NCBI GenBank assembly: GCA_001630475.1 | Contig: KV419406.1 | Span: 360,991 to 424,990, forward strand | Length of the DNA stretch: 64,000 bases | Source: Sistotremastrum niveocremeum HHB9708 | Lineage: Eukaryota > Basidiomycota > Agaricomycetes > Sistotremastrales > Sistotremastraceae | Direction: 5' to 3' | Shown here: in pieces, positions 11,947 to 22,679 of the stretch | Position numbering within the stretch: position 1 is the stretch's first letter | How the letters are laid out: each line of letters begins with the position of its first letter | Made by a program: the position numbers and the translations under genes | Notes under the pieces: generated by a model | Seen by the model: only the letters and a program-made list of their open reading frames with translations | What the model was told of the DNA's origin: nothing | The model's database searches: none

Positions 11947-14503
11947 ATGCCTCAGGAAGGTTCTCCCGCCTTGCCTGATTCTACTTCTCCGGACTCGGAG
12001 CCTCCTCCTCCTTTACCTGAGCTGAGGCCTATTCCAGCTCTTGAGATAGACACTACCTCTGCTTATAGCACTGCTTATCGTGCCGAAGAAGCGGAAGAAG
12101 AAGAAGAACCAGAAGAAATACACGGACATTCCAGTCAACGTTTCTACACCGGTGACAATGAAGAACAAAGGCCCAACTCGGACCGAGGCCCTACTGGAGG
12201 TATGTATCACTTCTCATAAAATCGATGGCCTTTGACATAAAATCCAACAGAATTAGCAACTGCCGAACCTGATCATAATTTGAGACCGCCATCTAATAAT
12301 CGCACCGACAACAATTCTAAAGATAATTCCAGCGTCCAAAACAGAACCTCAGCACCACCGACACACTCTACTCATCAGCCTCTTCCAACAGACGCATCGT
12401 CTCATCAGGCACCCCAGATAAATGTCGATAATCCTAATACTCGAGCTGCACCACCTCCATTGACACGCCCCGTCGTATTTGTTTCTGAACAACCAAGCAA
12501 TCGGGGAACAACAGGTGGAACCCACTCTCGAGTCCATATGCCTCCCCAACCGACTCCACTCAACCTTGCCAATCTTCCCGATACAGATGGCTCCCAGGAC
12601 GCACAGCACAAACCCAACTATCAATATAGGGACTTGGCTCGTGCAGCATTCCTTGGTACTCCAACTGCAGAGCTCACGGTCCGAGAAATTGCAGAAGCCA
12701 TCTGCGCGACGTTCCCTTTTTATGCAAATATCGGGGCTAGGAAAATAAATGTGCGTTATTTCATTATTTGCAGGGTGGACTAGAGCTGATCGGCTTCTGG
12801 TGATTTAGCAAGGTGTGCGCAGAGCTCTTCAGCAAAACGAGCAACTTTTCGTCGAACTGGACAAGCGCGTACCAAATAAATCCGGACCACCTGGAAGTGT
12901 GTGGGCCCTCAAACCTCAGAGTGCTAACGACGATCATGGCGTTGGACGGAAAAGGAAGAGGGTGGATTCTGAATCTCACACATCTGATGCTGGGAACATA
13001 GGACACGATACCGAATCGGAAGTCAATGAGGAAACAATCAATCAATTTATGGAGGAAATGCTTCAAGCAGACAACGACGACCACTCAAATCGAGGATCGA
13101 CCGACTTCGAGACACCCCCAAGCTCTAGACCTTCCACTAGCCAAAGCAACTATCATCCTCCTTTTCCTCTAGGTGCTATGGGCAGGCGCTCGAGCGAAGC
13201 TACAGGAACGAGAGGAACGCATGACGTCATCGCGGGAGGGCGAGAGCGAGGGCGAGCGAGGTCTGTGTCGTACGCCAACGAGATAGCTCAGGCTGGCCCG
13301 TCCGGATCCCCTTACGAATTCGAGAGGAGGGGACGCAATCATGCTCCGATGCCCGCTTCGATGGTGCGAAGGGGTACTTCGTCGAGTGGATCGAACAGAG
13401 TCAACGCGAGCAGACTTTCGATTTATGACCTGCTGGATGGTTATAATCCGTCGTACCAGGATGACAGCCCACAAGGCTCTTCGTCGTGGTCGAGTCACGA
13501 TGGTCATGAATCCTTGACGTCGTATCCTGGCCCGCCGTCTGTGGGACCGAGAGATGAGGCTCTTGCTCCGAGTCAAGTCGAATATTCTGGGGCTTCGTAT
13601 GCCAGTGCGCCGTCTCACAGAAGAGGAGTAGGACAGCGAGGTACCAACACGGAAGCACGCCAAAGGCTACCGATGTTACCACCGCTCACGATACCGAGGT
13701 CATCCGAGGCAGCGAGTCAACATCAGTCGAGAGAGAGACCGACGATACCGAGTTTTCTAGCGCGTCCCAGGGCTGGAGAAACTATGACGTCTTCCGTGCC
13801 GACGTGCCCTGATGAAGAGATCGACTATGGGGATCTTTTATATACCACCGAAACCGCTGCTCCAGAGAGCTCTAGGAACGCGGCCGTCGATTCCGGTCGG
13901 CAGGACGAACTCGAAGATACAACGTTGTCAAGCTCAGCTTCCGAAGGGCCTGAAAGTCTCGTATCTTCGAACGGCCATAGAAGAGAGCATGGCCGAGTCA
14001 TACATTCCAGGACCTATCGCGATGTAGCACCTGATCCCCTTCCGGCCCTGCCTCAAACGTACGAACAGACACGCTCTCGAATTCCAGGCCGGCAGAGACT
14101 TGGAGAATCCAATTCTGATACTGAAACGTCCAGTATATGGGGTCCTTGGCAAGTTGCAGTCAGGATGGGCGAAGGCGGATTGCGACAAACGGAATATTCG
14201 GGATCGGGAGATGATGGAGAAGGACAAGTCAGAGTCAGAGAGGCTAGTCATTCAGGTCCTGCTACCAGTGGTGGTGGTGGTGGTGGTGGTGGTGCCGAAA
14301 CTTCGACGTTGCGCCTAGGAGGACCTTGGCAGTATCAGAACATCAATGTGGCCGGGGAGAGAGTCGCGATGCCCGGATCGCCCGTGCATCAGGATGCCTC
14401 ACGTCCGGAAGTGGAGAGTGGTGGCAATGTGGAGACTCCAGGGACGAGTAATCAGGTCAGGTTACCCTCGGTCTCTGAGTTGATGAGAGCGATCGGGCGG
14501 TAA
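11947..14503 (+). CDS. Forkhead-like protein C, strongly diverged DNA-binding domain and long tail
   Basis: Exons 11947-12199, 12251-12750 and 12809-14503 encode 815 residues. Residues about 214-300 follow the forkhead pattern: HKPNYQYRDLARAAFLGTP, ELTVREIAEAICATFPFY, then across an intron in the same place as genes A and B QGVRRALQQNEQLFVELDKR and GSVWALKP. The recognition helix has lost the Trp before the intron, the Asn and the His that contact DNA in canonical family members, so sequence-specific binding is doubtful. The 500-residue C-terminal tail is Ser/Arg/Gly-rich and largely disordered, with a run of about ten glycines coded by a GGT repeat (14269-14294). An acidic E-rich stretch lies near residues 42-54. 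It could be a cofactor or a dimerising decoy of A and B; this is inference. Confidence 0.75.
14269..14294 (+). repeat. GGT trinucleotide microsatellite inside forkhead C
   Basis: About eight to nine uninterrupted GGT/TGG units code for a poly-glycine run. Such repeats vary in length between strains; here variation would stay in frame. Confidence 0.85.
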
Positions 14504-16049
14504 GAACGCCATGCGGGTGGACAGCCGTCGAAGTCGGGGAGGAAGAAAAGCTGAAGTTGTCAGAGATGTTTCAAAGTTTTAGGGGAGGTGAAGTCGAAGT
14601 TGAAGCAGTTTGGTGAAGGCAACGGAGGGAGGGAAACGCTTATTGCTCTCTCTGTCCAAGAGGACTAAACCTTGTCATGTTGGGAGAAGTGAGCTGAACG
14701 TGTGTTGAGAAGAAGCTTCATAAAGAGGCGCTTTCTTTCTTCTCAAGGTGATTGATTACGAACGAATCATCTTGTCATGTCGAATGGTGCTATATAGCCA
14801 CATCGTATAGCGATTTAATTAGATGCGGTTTGTTTATTGATTGGGTTCTCTGGCGTCCCTGATTGATGGATTTGAGTCAAGAGAAGAATGATCGAAACAT
14901 AGGCTCATGCTATATACCTTCGAGGATTTGAAGGGGCCAAGCCACGGGATGACGTGATCTCGGAGCCGCTGCTCCGTCGGGACCGAGGTGGATTCCTTTC
15001 GGGCGCCGATCGAGATTATCTAGATTTCTGCTATAAAGTGAGCTGCGGGTAGCCTTAGGTTCGACTCAAACTCCGCTCGTTTAAACTCCGCCCCTCCGCC
15101 TCGCGGAGGGGTTTGTGAATTTATGGGACTCCGAGATAAAGCCTCGCGCAGCCTCTAGTGTCGGCCACACTCACTCGATTTCTGTGATTTCTTTTTTGAT
15201 GGTTCATGTAGAGTCTAAGACATCTTTTAGTAAATTTTGAGAATTTAATCTTGTCCGCTCTTTGTGCCAAGGGCGTGTCAAGTCGCTCGAGGCCAAATTC
15301 CTCAAATGCAGTGCGCAAATCATACTGAGGCCACCGGCTATGAGAAAGGGGAGCGGATAATATACCGACAGGCATTTAGAACGCATTTGAGTACTGAGAG
15401 CGGCAGTAGAACGCTCCAGAAATATCTTTGAGGTCCCGGAGAACAGAGGTTGCCTCGGCTATGACATTTTCACACCTCTGACAGAGCGCGTCTCGAGTCT
15501 TTGGTGGACTCTGGACTTTCTCTACCATGACTGTAAACGCCTTCTCACACGTCAGCGAGAATACTGAGGGCAATGAAGCTCTTCAGAGTAGATCCTGAGA
15601 TGGTGCAGGCTGGCGCGCGAGAGAGCGCGTCAGTCACGTGATGGCATGGATTGGCAATATTCAACTGGTTGAGTGACGGGCTCACCAACGGGTCATCAGA
15701 ATATTCAGTAAAACATACATCAACTCTCTAAGATATGCCTTGTATTGAAATGAGCGGTTTTTATAGTATTTTGAGCCCTCACAACGTCAGGCACCAACAA
15801 CTCTTAGAAAATCAGAGGCACCTTAAAGATTGCTCCGGATTTCATATGTGTGGACGGAATTAAATATTTTTAAAATTTTAGTACATTCCAAAGAGTCACA
15901 TCAAACCTCCTACAAAGTTTCATAATTTTTGAGCGAGTAGCATCGAAGGGAGGACGGCGACGAGGCCTGACCAGAAAGTCCCATGATGGCATAAGCCCCT
16001 CCTACGGAGGTGTGCCGGAGTACGAAGTGGGGTTTGAATGAGCCTAGGG
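14504..16049. other. Gene-poor stretch, 1.55 kb
   Basis: Downstream of forkhead C. Two minus-strand open frames (15376-15573 and 15121-15375) have protein-like composition but no family I can name and no clear start-to-stop gene model; they could be remnants of one gene. A perfect short GC-rich hairpin (CCCCTCCG/CGGAGGGG) lies near 15089-15110. AT-rich sequence follows at 15700-15920. Confidence 0.45.
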
Positions 16050-16223
16050 TAGCCTGAGATCTCAAGCCTCTTCTGCGAAGGCGCGGGTCGATCGTCGGAG
16101 ATATCGGCCCGCGAATTCTCTCTGTTGACAGGTGTTGTTGTCGCAGACGATCCTTCGCAGAAGGGCTTGAGGAAATTCACTTAAGAGGAGGGGGGGTCAA
16201 TTAGAGGCTCGATTAGACTTAGC
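16050..16223 (+). repeat. Left arm of foldback element
   Basis: Inverted partner of 16926-17100; contains an internal hairpin (16065-16085 against 16150-16172). The minus strand of this arm and the plus strand of the other share a short open frame beginning MNFLKPFCEGSS, a by-product of the repeat rather than a gene. Confidence 0.8.
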
Positions 16224-16925
16224 GAAATAGAATCTATTCTACATGTCCCACGCTCTTCCCGCTGCTTGCCCGCCCACTTGCCCGCCCGCCTTGCAACAGT
16301 CTCTTCGCTGTCATTGTCAAAACGTGTTTGCTATCGCCTATATACTCTCCAGTCGTAAATTTACGCGCATATCCGATGGCCTCCTCAAGAAAATTGGCTG
16401 CTATTTGACGTGTTTACTCGGATTACATCGTTGGGATGGCAATGATCACCAGAAGTTGTGTGGTGGACTGGGGTGAATGAGGATTGTGGGACGTCGGTTT
16501 GCACGCAGGATGAGTACAGAATGATTTGAGTCTCCAGCCAGTGTGTTAGAAGAAAAAAAAATACGCACCTTGACGCGTCCAATCGCTCATCAAAAAGGCA
16601 TCTTTGGCTCTTCTAAGTTCCATCTCTCCATACCAATGGTCCATGGCGTGCTAAGACTCCCTAAGAGCTCAGGTGAAGACTTTCAAGAAGAGAGCGGACA
16701 GAAAAGAGGTCGGTTGTTGTACATTCGGGCCCGCCAGTGCGCCTGCGAGAACGTCTTCATCGCGGTGACGGTGGTGAAAGAAATCAAACACTTTTAGCGC
16801 CGAGATCGGGTGCCTGAGTATGGATCATCTGCGGGATCATGAGCCTTGAACGTTGAAGACGACGGGCGGTATGGCAGGCAAGAAGGCGGGAGGCAGAGGG
16901 CCCGCGCGAAGACAAGTTTATTTTT

Positions 16926-17100
16926 GCTAAGTCTAATCGAGCCTCTAATTGACCCCCCCTCCTCTTAAGTGAATTTCCTCAAGCCCTTCTGCGAAGGATC
17001 GTCGTTGACCACAACACACATCAACAAAGATAATTCGCGGGCCGATAACTCCGACGATCGACCCGCGCCTTCGCAGAACGGGCTTGAGATTCTCAGGCTA
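16926..17100 (-). repeat. Right arm of foldback element
   Basis: Reverse-complement copy of 16050-16223 with scattered substitutions and small length differences, showing the insertion is not brand new. Confidence 0.8.
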
Positions 17101-17901
17101 AGCTGCGGGCGACTCTCCAAAAATCAACGATGCCCGGGGGGTGAATGCATGAAATTCCGAATATTCTCCACGGGATGCCGTCGATGAACAGGCCATCATC
17201 CGCTGAACGATCCAGAATATTCCGTGTGTAGGGCTCAGCTGGCGCGTATGTCTGGCATGCAAGCGTCTATGGCACGAAGATGACCCTGAACCATGCCCGA
17301 AAGCTGAGGCTTCGTGTCTTCGTGTCAATACAGTTCCAATTTTGTGGTGGCAGAACTGCGGCCATGTCTTAGTAAAGATCAAGCTATTCCTCGAAGATCG
17401 GAGAGGTCCATTTCCGCAATGGAGAGGTAGACGCATTGACTGCCCTCCATCAGGTTGGCTGTGAGGACCTGGGCAGCATCGAGATCGCACTCGACCAATG
17501 AAGAGTGAGTCGCTCGGTGCGGTACTGGGCGTCTGTGATGACGTTCCGAGTCTTCCCAGTGAGATGCGAGTTTCAGGCAACACAGCCAAAGAAGGTACGA
17601 CTTCTTCGAGTCAAGAGAATATTAGCAAAATAGAGCTGAGAATGCTGAGCGATAAGCATATTGTGGAACTTTGAAGCGATGGGAGTGGAACCGCTGACGA
17701 GAAATTTGTTACATAACGGGAGGAACGGGCGGATGGAGGTGCCACGGCCCGACGATGCGGGGTTGCCCGATTTGGACGAGAGCTACGCGTGGTTCGGTGC
17801 CGCAGCTTGCGGATGCCCCCGGCTGGTACCTCACATGTCTTTAAAAGCAGACGGACCCCTCGAACGATTCCCTCACTCGTCACTCGCCCCCTCCCGCCAT
17901 A
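17101..17901. other. Intergenic, 801 bp, upstream of the ABC transporter
   Basis: Contains no convincing gene. A TATA-like CTTTAAAAG lies about 60 bp before the ATG at 17902, followed by a pyrimidine-rich leader (CCCCCTCCCGCC), a usual fungal core-promoter layout. Confidence 0.5.
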
Positions 17902-20900
17902 ATGTCCTCGAGTCCCGCTCAACAACGCGGCTCAAACTCTTCCGATAACGAAAAGTCTCAAGGGACAGCCCCAGTCTCCATCCCTGAAAAGACCCGTTTC
18001 TCGCTCTTTAGCAAGCGAAAATCAAAAGACCTCGAAAAAGACACTGCCGACGACTCTTCTGATGACACCCACTCCAACGACGAGACCGTCGAGTTTGGCG
18101 ACAAGTCCATCCCAGAGAAGAAAGTCACTCCCGTCTCGATTCCAGAACTCTTCAGGTACGCTCCTATCCAGGTGGCTCGAGGTGGCTCGCTGATTTTGTT
18201 ATCGCTCCAGATTCGCTACTAGATTCGAGCTCTTCATCAACTTTATTGGGCTCATATGCGCTGCAGCTGCTGGGGCAGCTCAGCCCATGATGTCTCTGCT
18301 CTTCGGTAACCTCACAACTTCCTTCGTATCATTCGGCAAAATCGTTGCGTCCATTGCGTCAAACCCGAACCCAAGTGCACAGGACCAACAACAACTTGCT
18401 CAAGCTGCCGCTGATTTCAAACACTCTGCAGCGAAAGATGCACTTTTCCTGGTGGTTATCGGTAAGCTGATGGCAGCATGAGAAGTTGCCGTGCCTGACC
18501 GTAGCATATACAGGTCTCGGAATGTTCATCGCTACATGGATCTACATGTATGTCTGGGGATATACTGGAGAGCTCAACGCCAGACGCGTCCGAGAGAACT
18601 ATCTCCAGGCCATTCTTCGTCAGGATATTGCGTACTTCGATAAGGTTGGCGCTGGTGAAGTGGCCACCCGTATCCAGACAGACACACGTTCGTCGTCCTC
18701 ATTCCGATTCCTTGCAAACTTTGCTTACGATTCCCTCAGACTTGGTTCAGCAAGGTGTTTCGGAGAAGGTCGCTTTGACTGTCATGTTTATCGCCTCATT
18801 CTTCACCGGTTTCATTCGTGAGTACATCGATCTTATCAGAATCCGAGTCGCGAACTCATTTGCTCAAAGTTGCTTACGTCCGATCATGGCGTCTCGCCCT
18901 GGCCCTCTCCTCGATTCTTCCGTGTATCGGTCTCACCGGCGCCTTCATGAACAAGGCCGTCTCACGATACATGCAAATGTCTCTCGACGCAGTCGCAGAG
19001 GGCGGCACACTCGCCGAGGAAGTCATCTCAACTATCCGTACTGCGCAAGCCTTCGGTACCCAGAGCAAGCTCGCCAAGCTCTATGACGTGCCCATCAACA
19101 AGAGCAAGACCGTCGACAGCAAAGCAGCGGTGTGGCACGGTCTCGGTCTCGGAACCTTCTTTTTCATCATTTATTCCGCATACGCACTCGCCTTTTACTT
19201 TGGCACCACACTCATTTTAGTACGTTCTCTTCATTCCGATTTTATTCATGTAGCTGATCATTGATTTTAGGACGGCCATGCTGATGCTGGTGTCGTTGTA
19301 AACGTTTTCCTCTCCATTCTCATCGGTTCATTCTCCCTCGCCCTCCTTGCACCTGAAATGCAAGCAATCACCCACGGACGCGCCGCAGCAGCCAAGCTTT
19401 TCGCGGCAATTGACCGTGTTCCAACTATCGACTCTCTCTCCGACGCAGGCCTTAAACCCCAGAGCATCACCGGAGCAATCACATTCGAGAACGTCAAATT
19501 CAACTATCCCTCCCGTCCCAACATTCCCATTCTCAAAGGCTTAAGTCTGAACTTCCCAGCAGGCAAGACAGCCGCTCTCGTCGGCGCATCAGGTTCCGGA
19601 AAATCAACCATCGTCTCCCTCGTTGAGCGATTCTACGATCCTCTTTCGGGAGTGGTCAAGATTGACGGAATCAACGTCAAGGATCTGAACGTTAAATGGC
19701 TCCGGTCGCAAATCGGTCTTGTATCGCAGGAACCTACTTTGTTTGCGTGTAGCATTTGGGAAAATGTTGCGCATGGATTGATTGGGAGTGAACATGAGCA
19801 TGCGAGTGTCGAGGAGAAGGATAAGCTGATTAAGGAGGCTTGTATTAAAGCCAACGCTGATGGGTTCATCTCGAATCTCCCGGAGGGATATAATACGCTT
19901 GTTGGAGAGCGTGGGTTCTTGATTTCGGGTGGTCAGAAACGTGAGTAGTCCGCAGTCTTCTTGTAAAGATTGATATTGACGATCGTCGCAGAGCGTGTTG
20001 CTATTGCCCGTGCTATCGTTTCGGATCCCCATATCCTGTTGTTGGACGAAGCTACCTCTGCTCTTGATACTCAATCTGGTACGTTGTCAAAATTTCTATG
20101 TTCTTCTCGATCTAATCGTTTGCGCAGAGGGTGTCGTACAGAATGCTCTCGATAAGGCAGCTGCGGGTCGTACTACCATTACCATTGCCCATCGTCTCTC
20201 AACTATCAAAGACGCAGACCAGATCTACGTCATGGGCGACGGCATGGTCCTCGAGCAAGGCACCCACAACGAGCTCCTCAGCGATCCCAACGGCCCATAC
20301 GCCAAACTCGTCGCCGCCCAAAAACTCCGCGAAAAGCAAGAAAAGGAACGCGTGCTTGACGGCGAAGATGTCGATGAGGTTACAGCAGCAGCTATGGCAG
20401 GCGAAGCAAGTGCCAAAGAGATCGAAGAAGCTGCTCGTAAAGAGATTCCTCTCGGTCGTCGTGATACCGGACATTCACTCGCTTCTGCCATACTTGAGAA
20501 ACGGAAGCAGGAAGGCGGCGATCATAAATTCGACGAACATGAACATTCGTTCTGGAATCTATTCTTCAGAATGGGAGCGCTCAATCGGGATGGATGGAAG
20601 CTTTATGGGATTGGAGCTGTTGCGGCTGGTGTTACTGGTCTCGTTTATCCCGCTTTTGGTATCGTTTACGGAAAGGCTATCGATGGATTCCAGTCGCAGG
20701 GTCATGCGCTCCGAATTGCTGGAAATCGCAATGCCCTTTGGTTCTTCCTTATCTCGCTCGTTTCGACGTGCTCGATCTCGATACAGAATTATATGTTCGC
20801 GAGTGCTGCGGCTAGCTTGACTAGCAAACTGCGATCGCTGAGCTTCAGAGCTATCCTCCGACAAGACAGTGAGTGTTATGATTTCGTTTCATTAGAGTAC

Positions 20901-22679
20901 GAGCTTATGGCTTTTCAGTCGAGTTCTTTGATCAGGATAAGAACACCACCGGCGCTTTGACATCCGGTCTCAGTGACAACCCCCAGAAGATCAACGGTCT
21001 CGCCGGTATCACCCTCGGTACTATCGTACAGAGCATCACCACTCTCGTCGGTGGCATGATCATCGGTCTCATCTTCGGTGCAAAACTCGCCGCCGTCGGT
21101 ATTGCCTGTATCCCCTTCGTCGTATCCGCAGGCTACATCCGTCTTCGCGTCGTCGTGCTCAAAGATCAACAGAACAAGAAAGCTCACGACGAATCCGCTC
21201 AGATGGCTTGTGAAGCCACTGCTGCTATCCGAACTGTCGCTTCTTTGACACGTGAAGAGGACTGTTTGAGATTGTACAGTGACAGTCTCGACGTTCCTTT
21301 CAAGAGAGCTTTGAAGGCCACGATCTGGAGCACTGCGTTCTATGCGCTCTCTCAGTCGATGATGTTCTACGCTATTGCCCTGACTTTCTGGTATGGCTCA
21401 AGATTGGTCGCTGCACGAGAGTTTACGACTTTCCAATTCTTCGTCTGTTTGATGTCCGTTACTTTCGGTGCTATCCAGGCTGGAAAGTGAGTCCTTACCT
21501 TCCTAATCACTCATTCGGATCACTGATGAGTCTTTGTAGCGTATTCTCATTCGTCCCCGATATCTCTTCCGCTCGTGGTGCCGCCCAAAACATTGTCAAT
21601 CTTTTGGACTCTACTCCCCTCATCGACGCAGAGTCGACTGAAGGCAAGACGCCCACTACTGCCCAGGGTCACATCACCGTCCAGGACGTGCACTTCCGTT
21701 ATCCCACTCGACCTGGCGTGCGTGTCCTGCGCGACTTCAATCTCGAAGTCCAGCCAGGCACTTATATTGCGCTCGTCGGCGCTTCCGGATCTGGCAAGAG
21801 TACTATCATTCAGCTTATCGAACGCTTCTACGATCCTATCGCCGGAAAGATTATGGTATGTCAGTGTCATCCGATTCGATATTGGTATCTAATGAAGCTG
21901 TAGATCGACGGTCAAGATATCAGCGAGCTGAATGTTCAGGAATACCGCAAGGACATCGCGCTCGTCTCTCAGGAGCCTACGCTTTACGCTGGAACTGTTC
22001 GATTCAACATCCTCCTCGGAGCCACCAAACCCGAAAGCGAGATCACGCAGACTGAGATCGAGGCTGCATGTCGGGACGCCAACATTCTTGACTTCATCAA
22101 CTCGTTGCCCGAGTACGTTCTAATATTTGCTTGATGTTCTATGATAGACTGACCTTTTGCGTAGCAAATTCGATACTGAAGTCGGTGGCAAAGGTGCCCA
22201 ACTGTCCGGTGGTCAGAAACGTGAGCTCTTCTTCGATCAAGTCATGGCTGCTCGCTAATCGTATCGTGTTGCAGAACGTATCGCCATCGCTCGTGCTCTC
22301 CTGAGAAACCCCAAAGTATTGTTACTCGACGAAGCGTAAGTCTTCGACGGCCATTTTGGTCTCTCCGCATACTGATGTCCCATTTATAGTACATCTGCTT
22401 TGGATTCACAGTCGGAGAAGGTCGTGCAGGAAGCTCTGGATCAAGCCGCCAAGGGCCGTACGACCATTGCCATCGCTCACAGATTATCCACTATTCAGAA
22501 CGCTGACTGCATGTATGTCGAGTTTCCATTTCATATCCTTTCCCGTATCTGACCATCCATACAGTTACTTTATCAAAGATGGTCGCGTACACGAGTCGGG
22601 TACCCATGACCAGCTTATCGATCAACGCGGAGCCTACTACGAATACACTCAACTTCAGCAACTTTCAAAGCAAGGATAG
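17902..22679 (+). CDS. ABCB full-size multidrug exporter (MDR1/Ste6 type)
   Basis: Fifteen exons (introns 18156-18210, 18462-18513, 18688-18739, 18818-18869, 19220-19270, 19941-19991, 20079-20127, 20869-20918, 21487-21539, 21856-21903, 22113-22164, 22221-22274, 22336-22389, 22513-22564) close in frame to 1350 residues. Layout is TMD1-NBD1-TMD2-NBD2 behind a charged cytosolic N-terminus. Both nucleotide-binding domains are complete: Walker [10 protein letters not shown] twice, Q-loops (LVSQEPTL twice), signatures ISGGQK and LSGGQK, Walker [12 protein letters not shown] twice, and H-loop IAHRLSTI twice. This is an ATP-driven exporter of hydrophobic compounds at the plasma membrane, or possibly of a lipopeptide pheromone as in Ste6; sequence alone does not separate these. 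Close resemblance to fungal Mdr1 proteins favours drug export. The intron at each LSGGQK motif splits the same codon in both halves. Confidence 0.95.

Larger units (their letters stand above)
16050..17100. mobile_element. Foldback (inverted-repeat) element, non-autonomous, about 1.05 kb
   Basis: Two arms of about 175 bp (16050-16223 and 16926-17100) are inverted copies of each other, roughly 85-90% alike by eye, flanking a 702 bp centre. The outer ends read TAGCCTGAGA at the left and the reverse complement at the right, where TA abuts both ends, which would fit a TA target duplication. Each arm is itself a near-hairpin: CAAGCC(C)TTCTGCGAAGG occurs at one side and its complement at the other, separated by about 80 bp. 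The centre has no transposase-like frame, so any mobility must have depended on a trans-acting enzyme. An alternative is two copies of one 175 bp hairpin MITE inserted in opposite orientation. Confidence 0.75.

Noticed and set aside
15050-15115. GGTTCGACTC followed by a GC-rich hairpin, possible tRNA or small RNA
   Set aside because: No cloverleaf can be drawn and no Pol III terminator is placed correctly; the hairpin alone is not evidence for a gene.
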